Shown here: piece by piece, positions 1 through 8,415 of the stretch
Layout of the letters: each line of letters starts with the position of its first letter
How positions within the stretch are numbered: the first letter of the stretch is position 1
From: Thermohalobaculum sp039816045
GTDB taxonomy: Bacteria; Pseudomonadota; Alphaproteobacteria; Rhodobacterales; Rhodobacteraceae
DNA length: 64,000 nucleotides
Assembly (NCBI GenBank): GCA_039816045.1
Contig: JBCBYB010000001.1
Coordinates: 124,001 to 188,000 of the forward strand
Direction of reading: 5' to 3'
Program-made: the position numbers and the translations under genes
Notes under the pieces: model-generated
What the model saw: the letters and a program-made list of their open reading frames with translations, nothing else
What the model was told of the DNA's origin: nothing
Databases searched by the model: none

Positions 1-891
1 GGCGGCTTCAGCTCCCATCACCCGGAGCTGAAGCGCGGTGATGCCATCGAAGGGGGGCGGAGGCACTTGGCTGTCGATGGTCGCGCCTGCGGCTGCGAGC
101 TGGCTCAGAGCGGTCTCGATCACGGCCTTTGTGGTGGCATCGGCGGCTTCCCACTCCGCTCCGTGCCAGCGCGCAATGGCGCCCTGAGGGGCCGCGGCGG
201 GTGGGGATGGCAGATCGGCCATGACCCCGGCCAGGAGAGCCGCATCGGCCACCGAACGGGCGAACGCTCCGACCGTGTCGAAGGAGCCGGAGAGCCCCTT
301 CACCCCCTCGGTCGAGATCAGCCCGAGCGTCGGCTTGAACCCCACGATCCCGCAGAACGAGGCGGGGCGGATGGTGGACGCCGCGGTTTGCGACCCGAGC
401 GCCAGTGGCACCATGCGGTCGGCGACGGCCGCCGCGGATCCCGAGGAGGAGCCGCCCGGTGTGCGCGTGGGGTCGAGGGGATTCCGGGTCACCCCAGCAT
501 GGAGAAAGGCAAACTCCGTCGTCACGGTCTTGCCGAGCACCACGGCCCCTGCCGCCCTGAGACGCGCGACGCAGGCGGCATCGCGGGCCGGGCGGTGGCC
601 GGCATGGATCGGCGAGCCGTAACTCGTAGGCAGATCTGCGGTGTCGAAGATGTCTTTCACCGCGACGGGTAAGCCCCAGAGAGGGCCGCGCTCGGCCTCC
701 GGGATCGCCTCGACGCGGGCGAGCTCCGCTTCGATTGCGGCGGGGTCGAGCGTCGCCCAGGCCTGCACCGTTTCCTCGCGGTCTGCGATCCGAAGGCGGC
801 ACGCCTCGACCAAAGCACCGGGGGTGAGCGAGCCGTCTGCCATGCGGGCGCGGGCGGCGCTGGCGGTGATCGTGTTGGGAGCCTCAGACAA
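1..891 (-). CDS. Amidase signature family enzyme (3' part cut by window edge)
   Basis: Hydrolyses an amide bond; the substrate is unknown. The reverse strand reads through the window edge without a stop, so the C-terminus is missing. The translation shows the family's catalytic Lys in VAVKDIFDT, the Gly/Ser-rich PGGSSSGSAAAVA segment with the cis-Ser, and the nucleophile region QTAASTIRPASFCG, which together give the Ser-cisSer-Lys triad. The start is uncertain. A TTG at 891 overlaps the SDR stop and gives the usual amidase N-terminus (..TITASAARARMADGSLTPGALVEAC); the first ATG is at 843 and would cut into that helix. The gene follows the SDR directly, so the two probably share a transcript running away from the TAXI-TRAP genes. 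Family assignment is secure and substrate is not. Confidence 0.85.
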   Translation of the reverse strand, partial: MSEAPNTITASAARARMADGSLTPGALVEACRLRIADREETVQAWATLDPAAIEAELARVEAIPEAERGPLWGLPVAVKDIFDTADLPTSYGSPIHAGHRPARDAACVARLRAAGAVVLGKTVTTEFAFLHAGVTRNPLDPTRTPGGSSSGSAAAVADRMVPLALGSQTAASTIRPASFCGIVGFKPTLGLISTEGVKGLSGSFDTVGAFARSVADAALLAGVMADLPSPPAAAPQGAIARWHGAEWEAADATTKAVIETALSQLAAAGATIDSQVPPPPFDGITALQLRVMGAEAA

Positions 892-1636
892 GGGTACGTC
901 CTCCGTCGACGGGCAGCGTCTGCCCAGTGATGTAGCGCCCGCCCTCTGAGAGCAGCAGCACGAGCGGTCCGATCAGATCCTGCGGGGTGGCAAGGCGGCG
1001 CAAGGGGATCTCCGCCAGCACCCGCTCGCGGAACCGCTGATCGACGAGCAGCTCGGCGGTCATGGCGGTCTCCAGCATCGAGGGGGCCAACGCATTCACC
1101 AGGATCCCGTCGCGGGCCCACTCCCGGGCGAGCACCCGCACGAGATGGGCAAGTCCGGCCTTGGATGACGCATAGGCCGCATAGCCCGGATTGGCGACAA
1201 AGCTTGAGACTGAGGCGATGTGCACGATCCGGCCACCGGACCCCATGTGCCGGCGGGCCGCGACGGACAGGAGATAGGCACCGGTCAGGTTGATCTCGAC
1301 CCCCTGCCGGAACGCCTCGGCCCCTAGCACATCGGCTTTGGCCACGGTGAGCAGACCGGCTGCGTTGACAACCGCATAGAGCCCACCGAGCGCCTCGGTC
1401 GCGGCCGCCACCGCATGGGCGCACGCATCCTCGTCCGTGATGTCGAGCGTGCCCGACCACTCAGCGCCGACATCCGCGCCCAGAGCGCGCGCCGCGCCGC
1501 CATCCAGATCCGAGACAGCAAGACGCGTGCCAAAACCGGCCAGGGCCTCGGCCAACGCCGTGCCGATCCCGCCGCCGGCCCCTGTCACCAGAACGCGTTG
1601 AGACGTCAGAGAAAACAACCGAGCGGGGTCGTCCAT
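884..1636 (-). CDS. SDR-family NAD(P)-dependent oxidoreductase
   Basis: A 250-residue classical short-chain dehydrogenase/reductase. The cofactor motif TGAGGGIG lies at residues 18-25, NAAG at 91-94, and the catalytic Ser142, Tyr155 and Lys159 are all present. The C-terminal PVDGG motif is typical of FabG-like enzymes. The last codons overlap the likely TTG start of the amidase, indicating an operon. It is transcribed divergently from the TAXI receptor across about 190 bp. It probably oxidises or reduces a hydroxy/keto intermediate of the acid imported by the neighbouring transporter; that link is inference from position. Confidence 0.88.
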   Translation of the reverse strand: MDDPARLFSLTSQRVLVTGAGGGIGTALAEALAGFGTRLAVSDLDGGAARALGADVGAEWSGTLDITDEDACAHAVAAATEALGGLYAVVNAAGLLTVAKADVLGAEAFRQGVEINLTGAYLLSVAARRHMGSGGRIVHIASVSSFVANPGYAAYASSKAGLAHLVRVLAREWARDGILVNALAPSMLETAMTAELLVDQRFRERVLAEIPLRRLATPQDLIGPLVLLLSEGGRYITGQTLPVDGGRTLV

Positions 1637-1694
1637 TGTCAGGCGAGCCTCCGTCCATCCTGCGGAATCGGGCGTCTGCAGGGGTGCGACAAAG

Positions 1695-1737
1695 TTGACA
1701 GATCGTTAACGCGGCCCTGATAGTTGTTTTGCACCAT
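1695..1737. promoter_or_regulatory. Candidate promoter/operator between SDR and TAXI receptor
   Basis: A consensus -35-like TTGACA lies at 1695-1700. It is followed at 1727-1737 by TTTTGCACCAT, whose reverse complement closely matches ATGGTGTGCAAAA at 18215-18227, upstream of the second TRAP locus. That locus also has a TTGACA (18188-18193) at a similar distance. This could be a shared operator, for example for a GntR-type repressor, but no regulator gene is in the window and no -10 is convincing. Confidence 0.3.
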
Positions 1738-1829
1738 TCTCCGTTCCGGTGTCCAGCCGACGCAAGATCGGCGCCCCAACCCGCCAGGACAGGCGGTCAG
1801 CTCGACCCATCGACAGGGAGTCTACATCG

Positions 1830-2912
1830 ATGAAACTCACGAAACGACTTGCGGGGACCCTGGCAGTGACAGCGATCGCTGCGGGCGCCACCTTCAGCGC
1901 GGTTCAGCCGGCCCGCGCGCTCGACGCGATTTCCGTCCTGCTTTGCCCCTTCGGTTGCGGACCGATCGCCGGTGACACCATCCTGATGAACCAGATGATC
2001 AAGGAGGGCGCGCCGGTCATGCTCCTGCCCCAGGAGACGCCGGGGTACATGTACAACATCCGCGAGATGGGCCGGAACGACACAAAGTGGCAGCACTCGA
2101 TCTTCTCGACCGAGGACACGCTGATCCAGATCGCCTATGCCGGCGGCAGCCCGGAGATCGAGGAGTTTCTGCCCGAGCAGGTGCAGATCCCTTGGAAGCT
2201 TCTCTATGGTGAGGCCTGGTGGGGTCAGGGCAAGTTCCTGGTGACCTTCGACTGCTCGCTCGAGAGCATGGCGGACCTGAAGGGCAAGCGGATCTCGCTC
2301 GGCCTGCGGGGCCAGTCGGACTGGGGCGTGTTCAGCCGGATCTTCCTGGAGCATGGCTATGGCGTGACGCCCGAAAATGCTGACATCCGTCACATGACCC
2401 CGGGCCAGCTGACCCAGCAGCTGATCGACGGTGCGACCGATGCTGCCGTGACCCCGATCGGCACCGAGCCGACGCTGACCGAGTTCATCATCCCCGGACC
2501 TGTGCGTCAGCTCGAGGCGACGGGCAACAAAATGTGCTATCTCGGCGTGACGGAAGAGATCGTCAACACCATCAACGAGCAGTTCGGCGCCACCTGGCAG
2601 TATGTGGATCTGCCGGCCGGCACCCTGCCGCATCAGGACGAAGTGCTGGGCGTGGCCTTCAACAAGGGCTTCAAGGCGGCGCATGAGAGCTTCGACGAGG
2701 AGCGCGCCTACAACCTCGTGAAAGCCGTCGCTGATATCGGGCCGAAGATGAAGGAGCTGCACGCGCTCTGGCGGATCTGGAGTCCGGAGCTGATGACCTG
2801 CGGGCTGTCGGAAGAGAACACCCATCCGGGTGCGGTCCGCGCCTATAAGGAACTCGGATGGTGGGATCTCACCGAGAAATGTGAGCCGATGACCTACCCG
2901 TCAGTCAACTGA
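1830..2912 (+). CDS. TRAP transporter solute receptor, TAXI family
   Basis: Periplasmic binding protein of a TAXI-type TRAP transporter, 360 residues. An N-terminal Sec signal (KLTKRL followed by a hydrophobic stretch ending near ARA) precedes the mature protein. The body carries TAXI features such as the DLKGKRISLG segment and a TDAAVTPIGTEPTLTE region. ATG 1830 is chosen because AGGGAG sits 9-14 bp upstream and the signal peptide begins there; the frame is open further upstream but without a signal. The fused permease follows 83 bp downstream, giving the receptor/permease pair expected of this family. The ligand is unknown; neighbouring enzymes suggest a carboxylic acid. Confidence 0.9.
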   Translation: MKLTKRLAGTLAVTAIAAGATFSAVQPARALDAISVLLCPFGCGPIAGDTILMNQMIKEGAPVMLLPQETPGYMYNIREMGRNDTKWQHSIFSTEDTLIQIAYAGGSPEIEEFLPEQVQIPWKLLYGEAWWGQGKFLVTFDCSLESMADLKGKRISLGLRGQSDWGVFSRIFLEHGYGVTPENADIRHMTPGQLTQQLIDGATDAAVTPIGTEPTLTEFIIPGPVRQLEATGNKMCYLGVTEEIVNTINEQFGATWQYVDLPAGTLPHQDEVLGVAFNKGFKAAHESFDEERAYNLVKAVADIGPKMKELHALWRIWSPELMTCGLSEENTHPGAVRAYKELGWWDLTEKCEPMTYPSVN

Positions 2913-2995
2913 TCCTGTCGGTGGTTTGATCTGGGCCGGCCCCCTGACCTCGGGTGGGCCGGCCTGTCGTGCGTCCTTTCCGCGAGGAACCCCTC

Positions 2996-4927
2996 ATGAG
3001 CTGGAAGACCCTTCGCGTCGCAATGGACGTGCCTTTTCTGGTGATCGGCGTCGGCCTGACGGTCTACATCGCCGTCGCCGCCTTCGGCTATGTCTCGAAC
3101 TCCTCCGAGCACTATTCGATCTTCATCCTGTGCATCGTCGCGATGACGGGTCTGCTGGCGATCCGGAACCTCTGCGACGAGAAGCTTGGCATCCCAGACC
3201 CCGAGACCGGCGATCTGCGCCCGGTGCGCCCCTATTTCTGGTTGCGCCTGGCCTTTGCCGCCGTGGCGGGGGTGATGGCCACCATCGCCATGACCTTCGT
3301 GCTGGTGAATGCCGCGGATCTCGAGCTGAAACAGCCCTTCTTCAGCCCGACCGAGATGGTCTTCGGCTGGATGATGACGATCTCCATCCTGATGCTGACG
3401 CTGATCCACTGGGGATGGCTGCTGACCGGTGTGATCGTGGTGGCGATCACCTATTTCCACTTCGGCTATCTGATCAAGAACCCGCTCTTCATCACGCCGC
3501 CCTACAGCCCGGAGTTCATCATGAACTATATCGGGCTCGGCACCACGCAGGGGTTCTACTACCTCGCACAGGTGGCAGCGGATGCGATCTACTTCCTGAT
3601 CATCTATGCGGCGATCCTGCTCGGCGTCGGCATGCTGAACATGGTGCTCGAGGTTGGCAAGATCACCGGCAAGCGCCTGCCGGGCGGTGCCGCGGGGCCG
3701 GCGGTGATCGGCTCGGGCATCGTCAGCTCCATCATGGGCCAGGCGGTCTCGAACGTGGTGCTCACGGGGCGCCTGACGATCCCGATGATGAAGAAATACG
3801 GCTATGGCGGGTCGATGGCGGGGGCCATCGAGGCCACCGCCTCGACCGCGGGCCAGATCATGCCGCCGATCCTGGGCCTCGCCGCCTTCATCATCGCGAG
3901 CTTTCTGAACCGGCCCTATATCGACGTGGCGCTGGCCGCGATGATCCCGGGGCTGCTCTATCTGACCGGCGTCTCCATCGCAATCGTGATCTATGCCCGC
4001 CGCCACGACCTGCCGAAGCTCGAGGAGGTGGTGGACACCGAGATGATCTGGCGTCTGCTGCCGACCTTCGTGATCTCCTTCGGCGTTGTGCTGTGGCTGC
4101 TTCTCGGCTACCGCTCGCCGGCGATTGCCGGGCTCTGGGGGATCGTGCTGGCGCTCGGGCTCTGTCTCTTTCAGGGCAAATACCGCCCCTCCGGCAAGCA
4201 GCTCTACTCGGCCATCGAGGAGGGGTTCCTCTTGGTGGCGGTGCTCTCGCTGCTGCTGATCGCGATCGGCCCGCTCGGACAGGTGATGCTGACGACCAAC
4301 CTCTCGGGCCGCCTCGGCTCGGTGCTGGTCCAGTACCTGCCGGACAGCCAGCTCCTGCTGCTGATTGGCGCGATGCTCGTCTCCATCGTGCTGGGAATGG
4401 GCCTGCCGACGCCGGTGGCCTATATCATCGTCGCGCTGGCGCTGGTGCCTTTCATGCAGCAGATCGGGGTGCCGCCGCTCCAGGCGCACTTCTTCGTCTT
4501 CTACTTCGCGGTGTTCTCGACCCTCACACCCCCCGTGGCGGTCAGCGTCTTAGCCGCGGCGAAACTGGCGGATGCGTCCTTCCTCCGAACCGCGGGGGAC
4601 AGCCTCAAGATCGCGGCGACGACCTTCATCATCCCGTTTGCCTTCGTCTACAGCCCCGATTTGATGAGCTTCCCGAATGTCACGCTGGATGTGGTGCCGG
4701 CGCTGGCGGAGGTTCTGCTGATCCAGCTCACCGTGTCGATCGCCGCCTATGGCTATCTGTTCCGCAACCTCGTTGGGTGGGAGCGCTGGGCTTTCCTCGG
4801 CGTGGCGCTCCTCGGCTTCCTCGGCATGACGGGGCAGGGGGACATGTACTTCGTGGCCCAGGTGGCCGCGACGCTTGCCCTCGGCGGGTATGCCTGGGCG
4901 AGCCGGGGCCGCGTCAGTCCGGCCTGA
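2996..4927 (+). CDS. TRAP transporter fused permease (DctQM-type, TAXI partner)
   Basis: A 643-residue inner-membrane protein with many hydrophobic segments. It matches the fused 4TM-12TM permease that accompanies TAXI receptors. Characteristic segments are visible: GSGIVSSIMGQAVSN, EATASTAGQIMPPI, LGMGLPTPVAYI and FAVFSTLTPPVAVSV. It would use an ion gradient to import the ligand captured by the upstream receptor. ATG 2996 follows a GCGAGGAA Shine-Dalgarno; an in-frame start at 2954 would add a 14-residue hydrophilic tail. The stop overlaps the convergent biotin carrier gene by 14 bp. Confidence 0.92.
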   Translation: MSWKTLRVAMDVPFLVIGVGLTVYIAVAAFGYVSNSSEHYSIFILCIVAMTGLLAIRNLCDEKLGIPDPETGDLRPVRPYFWLRLAFAAVAGVMATIAMTFVLVNAADLELKQPFFSPTEMVFGWMMTISILMLTLIHWGWLLTGVIVVAITYFHFGYLIKNPLFITPPYSPEFIMNYIGLGTTQGFYYLAQVAADAIYFLIIYAAILLGVGMLNMVLEVGKITGKRLPGGAAGPAVIGSGIVSSIMGQAVSNVVLTGRLTIPMMKKYGYGGSMAGAIEATASTAGQIMPPILGLAAFIIASFLNRPYIDVALAAMIPGLLYLTGVSIAIVIYARRHDLPKLEEVVDTEMIWRLLPTFVISFGVVLWLLLGYRSPAIAGLWGIVLALGLCLFQGKYRPSGKQLYSAIEEGFLLVAVLSLLLIAIGPLGQVMLTTNLSGRLGSVLVQYLPDSQLLLLIGAMLVSIVLGMGLPTPVAYIIVALALVPFMQQIGVPPLQAHFFVFYFAVFSTLTPPVAVSVLAAAKLADASFLRTAGDSLKIAATTFIIPFAFVYSPDLMSFPNVTLDVVPALAEVLLIQLTVSIAAYGYLFRNLVGWERWAFLGVALLGFLGMTGQGDMYFVAQVAATLALGGYAWASRGRVSPA

Positions 4928-5387
4928 TCCAGGCCAGCGGCTGGTCGTATTCGACGGCACCGCCGTCCTCGACCGCAAAGCGGACGAGGGTGCCGGCGGC
5001 GGGCGCCTCGATCTGGGTGAACAGTTTCATCACCTCGATCAGGGCGATCACCTGGCCGGCCTCGACCCGCGTGCCCTCCTCGACAAAGGGCGGCTCATCA
5101 GGGGATGGGCGGCGATAAAGCCGACCCACCATGGGGCTGACCACGGGCACAGCGCCCGGCTCGGCGGGCTCGGCCCGCGGCTGGGGCGGCGCGTGCGGGT
5201 GGGCGGGTGGGGCATGCGTCGCCGCGGCCGTGGGCCGAGCCTCCACCGGAGCCGCTCCCGCACTGCCCGATCCCGCCCCCTTGCGCACCACAAGCCGGGT
5301 CTCGCCGATTTCGAGCACCAGCTCCTCGAGGTCCGAGCCGTCCACGATCGCCAGGATCTCTGCCACCTCGGCATAACTCAGCGCCAT
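4914..5387 (-). CDS. Biotin carboxyl carrier protein / biotin-lipoyl domain subunit
   Basis: A 157-residue biotin carrier. An N-terminal segment of about 40 residues resembles the AccB N-terminus. A Pro/Ala/His-rich linker (about 45-80) and a C-terminal biotinyl domain (about 82-157) follow. The biotin-accepting lysine is Lys121 in EVMKLF, a variant of the usual EAMKM. The gene is divergent from the carboxyltransferase at 5467, and the two probably form one enzyme in which the carrier is a separate polypeptide. No biotin carboxylase (AccC-like) gene is in the window. ATG 5387 is preceded by AAGGAGGG. Confidence 0.88.
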   Translation of the reverse strand: MALSYAEVAEILAIVDGSDLEELVLEIGETRLVVRKGAGSGSAGAAPVEARPTAAATHAPPAHPHAPPQPRAEPAEPGAVPVVSPMVGRLYRRPSPDEPPFVEEGTRVEAGQVIALIEVMKLFTQIEAPAAGTLVRFAVEDGGAVEYDQPLAWIRPD

Positions 5388-5466
5388 CCAACCCTCCTTG
5401 ACAGAGACCCTTCGTAAGCCGCCATCTAAGCCTGTCCGATCCCGCCGGGCAATGTCGGAGACTGCC

Positions 5467-6933
5467 ATGCCGCGTCCCATTCGCCTGATCGATGTCACCC
5501 TGCGCGATGCGCATCAGTGCCTCTGGGCGACGCGCATGACCACGAGCATGATGGCCGACATCGCCCCGCGCCTCGACCGTGCGGGGTTCGAGGCCATCGA
5601 TCTCGTGGGCGGCGCCGTCTTCGATGTCTGCGTGCGCTATCTGCGCGAGGACCCATGGGAGCGCATGCGCATCCTCAGCCAATGGGTCACCGAGACGCCG
5701 CTGATCATCCACACCCGCGGGCAGTCGCTCTTCACCTTCGAGTTCTTCCCGGACGACATCGTTGCCCTGGCGGCCGAGCGCTTTGCCGCCAACGGCATGC
5801 GCTATCACACGCCCTATGACGCGCTGAACGACATGCGCAATCTCGAGGTGCCGATCCGGGCGGCCAAAGCCGTGGGCCTGCACACGGTCCCGGGACTGGT
5901 CTTCACCCATTCGCCCGTGCACACCGATGCCTACTACGCCGCCCGGGCACGGGAGCTTGTGGCGCTCGGCGTCGACGGCGTGTTCCTCAAGGATGCCTCG
6001 GGGCTGCTGACGCCCGAGCGGGTGGCGACGCTGGTGCCGGCGATCCGGGCTGAGATCGGCGCGCTGCCGCTCCAGATCCACACCCACTGCAATTCGGGTC
6101 TCGCGCCTTATGTGGTGCTCCGCGCGGTCGGCTCCGGGGTGGACGTGGTCCACACAGCCAACGCGCCGCTTGCCAACGGGGTCTCCCACAGCCCGACCGA
6201 CCGGGTGGCCCGCAATCTCCGGCGGATGGGCTATGAGATCCCGCTCGATCTCACCGCGGTCGAGGAGGTCTCGGAGCGCCTCGCCTACATCGCCGCGCGT
6301 GAGGGCAAGCCGACCGGTGCTGTGCAGGAATACGATGCCTTCCACTTCCACCACCAGTGCCCTGGTGGGATGGTCTCGAACCTCGCTTACCAGCTGACGG
6401 AGATGGGGCTCGACGGGCGCCTCGAGGAGATCCTCGATGAGGCCGGCCATGTTCGCCACGATCTCGGCTTTCCAATCGTGGTCAGCCCGTTCGCGCAATA
6501 CATCGTCACCCAGGCGGTGCTGAACGTCATGGCCCGCGATCAGGGGCGCGAGCGCTACAGCTCCGCGCCGGATGAGGTGCGTCTCTATGCGCGCGGTGGC
6601 TATGGACGCATTGCCGGGGAGATCGCGCCCAATCTCTACGACCGCTTGGCGCGGGGCGCGGAGCCGATCACCGAACGGGCCGGCGCGCTCTTGCCTCCCG
6701 CGATCCCGCGCCTGCGTGCCTCCCGCGGCCCGTTCAAGAGCGACGACGATCTGCTGCTGGCCGCCTTCTATGACGACAAAGAGTACCAGGCTCTCAAGGC
6801 CGCCGGATCGATCCGCCGTGACTATCCGCTCGGGCCGACCCCCATTGTGACGCTGGTCAAAGAGCTGGCCGCGCGCCCCTCGATCCGCAGCTTCCAGATC
6901 CGCCTGCCGGACCCAATGAGGGAGGGGCAATGA
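5467..6933 (+). CDS. Biotin-dependent carboxyltransferase (pyruvate carboxylase subunit B / oxaloacetate decarboxylase alpha type)
   Basis: A 488-residue protein with an HMGL-like TIM barrel (about 1-275) followed by the conserved carboxylase (PYC/OADA) domain. Active-site residues are visible: Asp14 in TLRDAHQ, Lys175 in FLKDASG (the carbamylated lysine), and metal ligands His205 and His207 in IHTHCNSG. No biotinyl domain is fused at the C-terminus; the carrier is encoded divergently next door. Such a subunit transfers CO2 between biotin and a 2-oxo acid. Without a biotin carboxylase or a membrane beta subunit nearby, the direction (carboxylation or decarboxylation) and substrate are open. 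ATG 5467 has GGAGA 7 bp upstream; ATG 5452 is an alternative. Confidence 0.88.
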   Translation: MPRPIRLIDVTLRDAHQCLWATRMTTSMMADIAPRLDRAGFEAIDLVGGAVFDVCVRYLREDPWERMRILSQWVTETPLIIHTRGQSLFTFEFFPDDIVALAAERFAANGMRYHTPYDALNDMRNLEVPIRAAKAVGLHTVPGLVFTHSPVHTDAYYAARARELVALGVDGVFLKDASGLLTPERVATLVPAIRAEIGALPLQIHTHCNSGLAPYVVLRAVGSGVDVVHTANAPLANGVSHSPTDRVARNLRRMGYEIPLDLTAVEEVSERLAYIAAREGKPTGAVQEYDAFHFHHQCPGGMVSNLAYQLTEMGLDGRLEEILDEAGHVRHDLGFPIVVSPFAQYIVTQAVLNVMARDQGRERYSSAPDEVRLYARGGYGRIAGEIAPNLYDRLARGAEPITERAGALLPPAIPRLRASRGPFKSDDDLLLAAFYDDKEYQALKAAGSIRRDYPLGPTPIVTLVKELAARPSIRSFQIRLPDPMREGQ

Positions 6934-7322
6934 CACCCCCTCGCCCGCGGAACAGAGCGCTTTGCAGCCGTGCCGGAGGGCCGGGCGCTGGTCCATATGG
7001 GCACCACCGCGCCCGAGTACCCCGCGACACTCGGCGAGGCGGTCATCGCGGTCGGCGGGACCTATGCGGAGGTGCCCGTGTCGGGCTCGCGCGGTCCAGC
7101 CAAAGCGGGAAAGCTCATCGCGATGCTCGCCGGAGAGGAGAGCGTCCTCGACCGCAACGAGCCCCTGCTTGCGCCGATGGGCGGCGATCTCCGACGCATC
7201 GAGCAGCGTAAGCACTCTGGACCGAATGCGCCGCGCGCGGGCACCTCGACGACATGAGCCTTGTGCCCGCGGTCTACGCCGCGCGCTCGGGCGACGGGGC
7301 GGACACGACTTCGCGATAGGGT
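6934..7322 (+). pseudogene. Remnant of a 3-hydroxyisobutyrate dehydrogenase-like (beta-hydroxyacid dehydrogenase) gene
   Basis: The frame beginning near 6950 reads GRALVHMGTTAPEYPATLGEAV and then AEVPVSGSRGPAKAGKLIAML. This is the central cofactor/substrate-binding section of NAD-binding 6PGDH-like beta-hydroxyacid dehydrogenases. The N-terminal Rossmann GxGxMG motif and the C-terminal helical domain are absent, and the frame stops at 7257. A second short frame from 7252 (SLVPAVYAARSGDG) may be part of the missing C-terminus after a frameshift. The rest up to the peroxiredoxin (7323-7398) shows nothing coding. I read this as a decayed gene formerly co-transcribed with the carboxyltransferase. 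Confidence 0.65.
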
Positions 7323-7398
7323 GTTGCGCGGCATGGAGGGCGACGACATCTGCCGGGTGGCTCATATCGCCCAAGCCTAGCGCCACCTGGAGACCGCC

Positions 7399-8052
7399 AT
7401 GACCCTGCGTATCAACGACACCGCCCCCGATTTCACCGCAGAGACGACCGAGGGACCGATCAGCTTCCATGACTGGATCGGCGACGGGTACGCGGTGCTG
7501 TTCAGCCATCCCAAGGACTTCACGCCGGTCTGCACGACCGAGCTTGGCCTGATGGCGGGCATGGTGCCCGAGTTTGCCAAGCGCGGGGCCAAGATCATCG
7601 GCATCTCGGTCGATCCGGTCGAGGATCACCACCGCTGGAAGGCCGACATCGAGACCGTGAGCGGCAACAGCGTCAGCTATCCGATGATCGGCGATCCGGA
7701 GCTGAAGGTGGCCAAGCTCTACGACATGCTGCCCGCCTCCGAGACCGCAGTCGAGGGGCGGACCCCGGCCACCAACGCCACCGTGCGCACCGTTTTCGTG
7801 ATCGGGCCGGACAAGAAGATCAAGCTCAGCCTCACCTATCCGATGACCACGGGACGGAACTTCGACGAGATCCTGCGGGCGCTCGACTCGATCCAGCTGA
7901 CCGCCGAGCACAAAGTGGCCACCCCGGCGAACTGGAAGGCTGGGGAGGATGTCATCATCACGCCTGCGGTCTCGGACGAGGAGGCGACAGCACGCTTCGG
8001 CACCTTTGAGAAGGTGCTGCCCTATCTTCGGCGCACCCGCCAGCCGGGCTGA
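7399..8052 (+). CDS. 1-Cys peroxiredoxin (Prx6-type)
   Basis: Cytoplasmic thiol peroxidase of 217 residues that reduces H2O2 or alkyl hydroperoxides. The peroxidatic Cys45 lies in the PKDFTPVCTTE motif with Thr42 and Pro38. It is the only cysteine in the protein, so this is a 1-Cys enzyme that needs an external reductant. The long C-terminal extension (about 150-217) is typical of the Prx6 subfamily. ATG 7399 has GGAG 6 bp upstream. It is convergent with the AtuA-partner gene (3 bp apart) and probably a separate transcription unit. Confidence 0.94.
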   Translation: MTLRINDTAPDFTAETTEGPISFHDWIGDGYAVLFSHPKDFTPVCTTELGLMAGMVPEFAKRGAKIIGISVDPVEDHHRWKADIETVSGNSVSYPMIGDPELKVAKLYDMLPASETAVEGRTPATNATVRTVFVIGPDKKIKLSLTYPMTTGRNFDEILRALDSIQLTAEHKVATPANWKAGEDVIITPAVSDEEATARFGTFEKVLPYLRRTRQPG

Positions 8053-8055
8053 GGG

Positions 8056-8415
8056 TCACTCCGCAAGATAGGGCGAGCCCTCCGGCGCCGCGCTTGGGGG
8101 GACCTTCACCATCAGCTCACCGAGCAGCAAAAAGGACAGCGTCTTGCCATGCCGGTCGAGGCCGAGGGCGCTGTTCACTCCGCCGCCAAGGGTCGTCTCG
8201 ATCACGAGGTTCAGCGCGTTGAGCTGCGGCAGGGCGTAACGTGTGACCCGGCTCGCGCCGAGATGGGCGAAGACCTGCTGCACCTTGGCCTCCGTCACCT
8301 GCTCCACCAGATGCGGCCACGCCTCCGGGCGATAGGCGATGACGGAGATGTTCGAGGTGTCGCCTTTGTCGCCCGCGCGGCCGTGGGCGATGGCATGCAG
8401 TGGCAGCGTGATCAT
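8056..8415 (-). CDS. AtuA-related C-terminal domain protein
   Basis: A 119-residue protein that begins MITLPLHAIAHGRAGDKGD and contains the GDTSNISVIAYRPE signature. This is the small domain found at the C-terminus of, or beside, AtuA (DUF1446) proteins. It overlaps the AtuA gene by 4 bp (8412-8415), so the two halves are translationally coupled and probably form one complex. The biochemical role of this family is not established; in the acyclic terpene utilisation cluster the homologue accompanies acyl-CoA carboxylation steps. It is the last gene of the five-gene operon starting at 12587. Confidence 0.8.
   Translation of the reverse strand: MITLPLHAIAHGRAGDKGDTSNISVIAYRPEAWPHLVEQVTEAKVQQVFAHLGASRVTRYALPQLNALNLVIETTLGGGVNSALGLDRHGKTLSFLLLGELMVKVPPSAAPEGSPYLAE

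Noticed and set aside
2894..4489. A 531-codon reverse-strand frame rich in His, Asp and Arg
   Set aside because: Mirror of the TAXI fused permease; hydrophobic codons read backwards give this composition.
5098..7911. A 937-codon open frame on the reverse strand
   Set aside because: It lies opposite the carboxyltransferase and peroxiredoxin, has Arg/His-rich shadow composition and no domain. High GC makes such antisense frames common.
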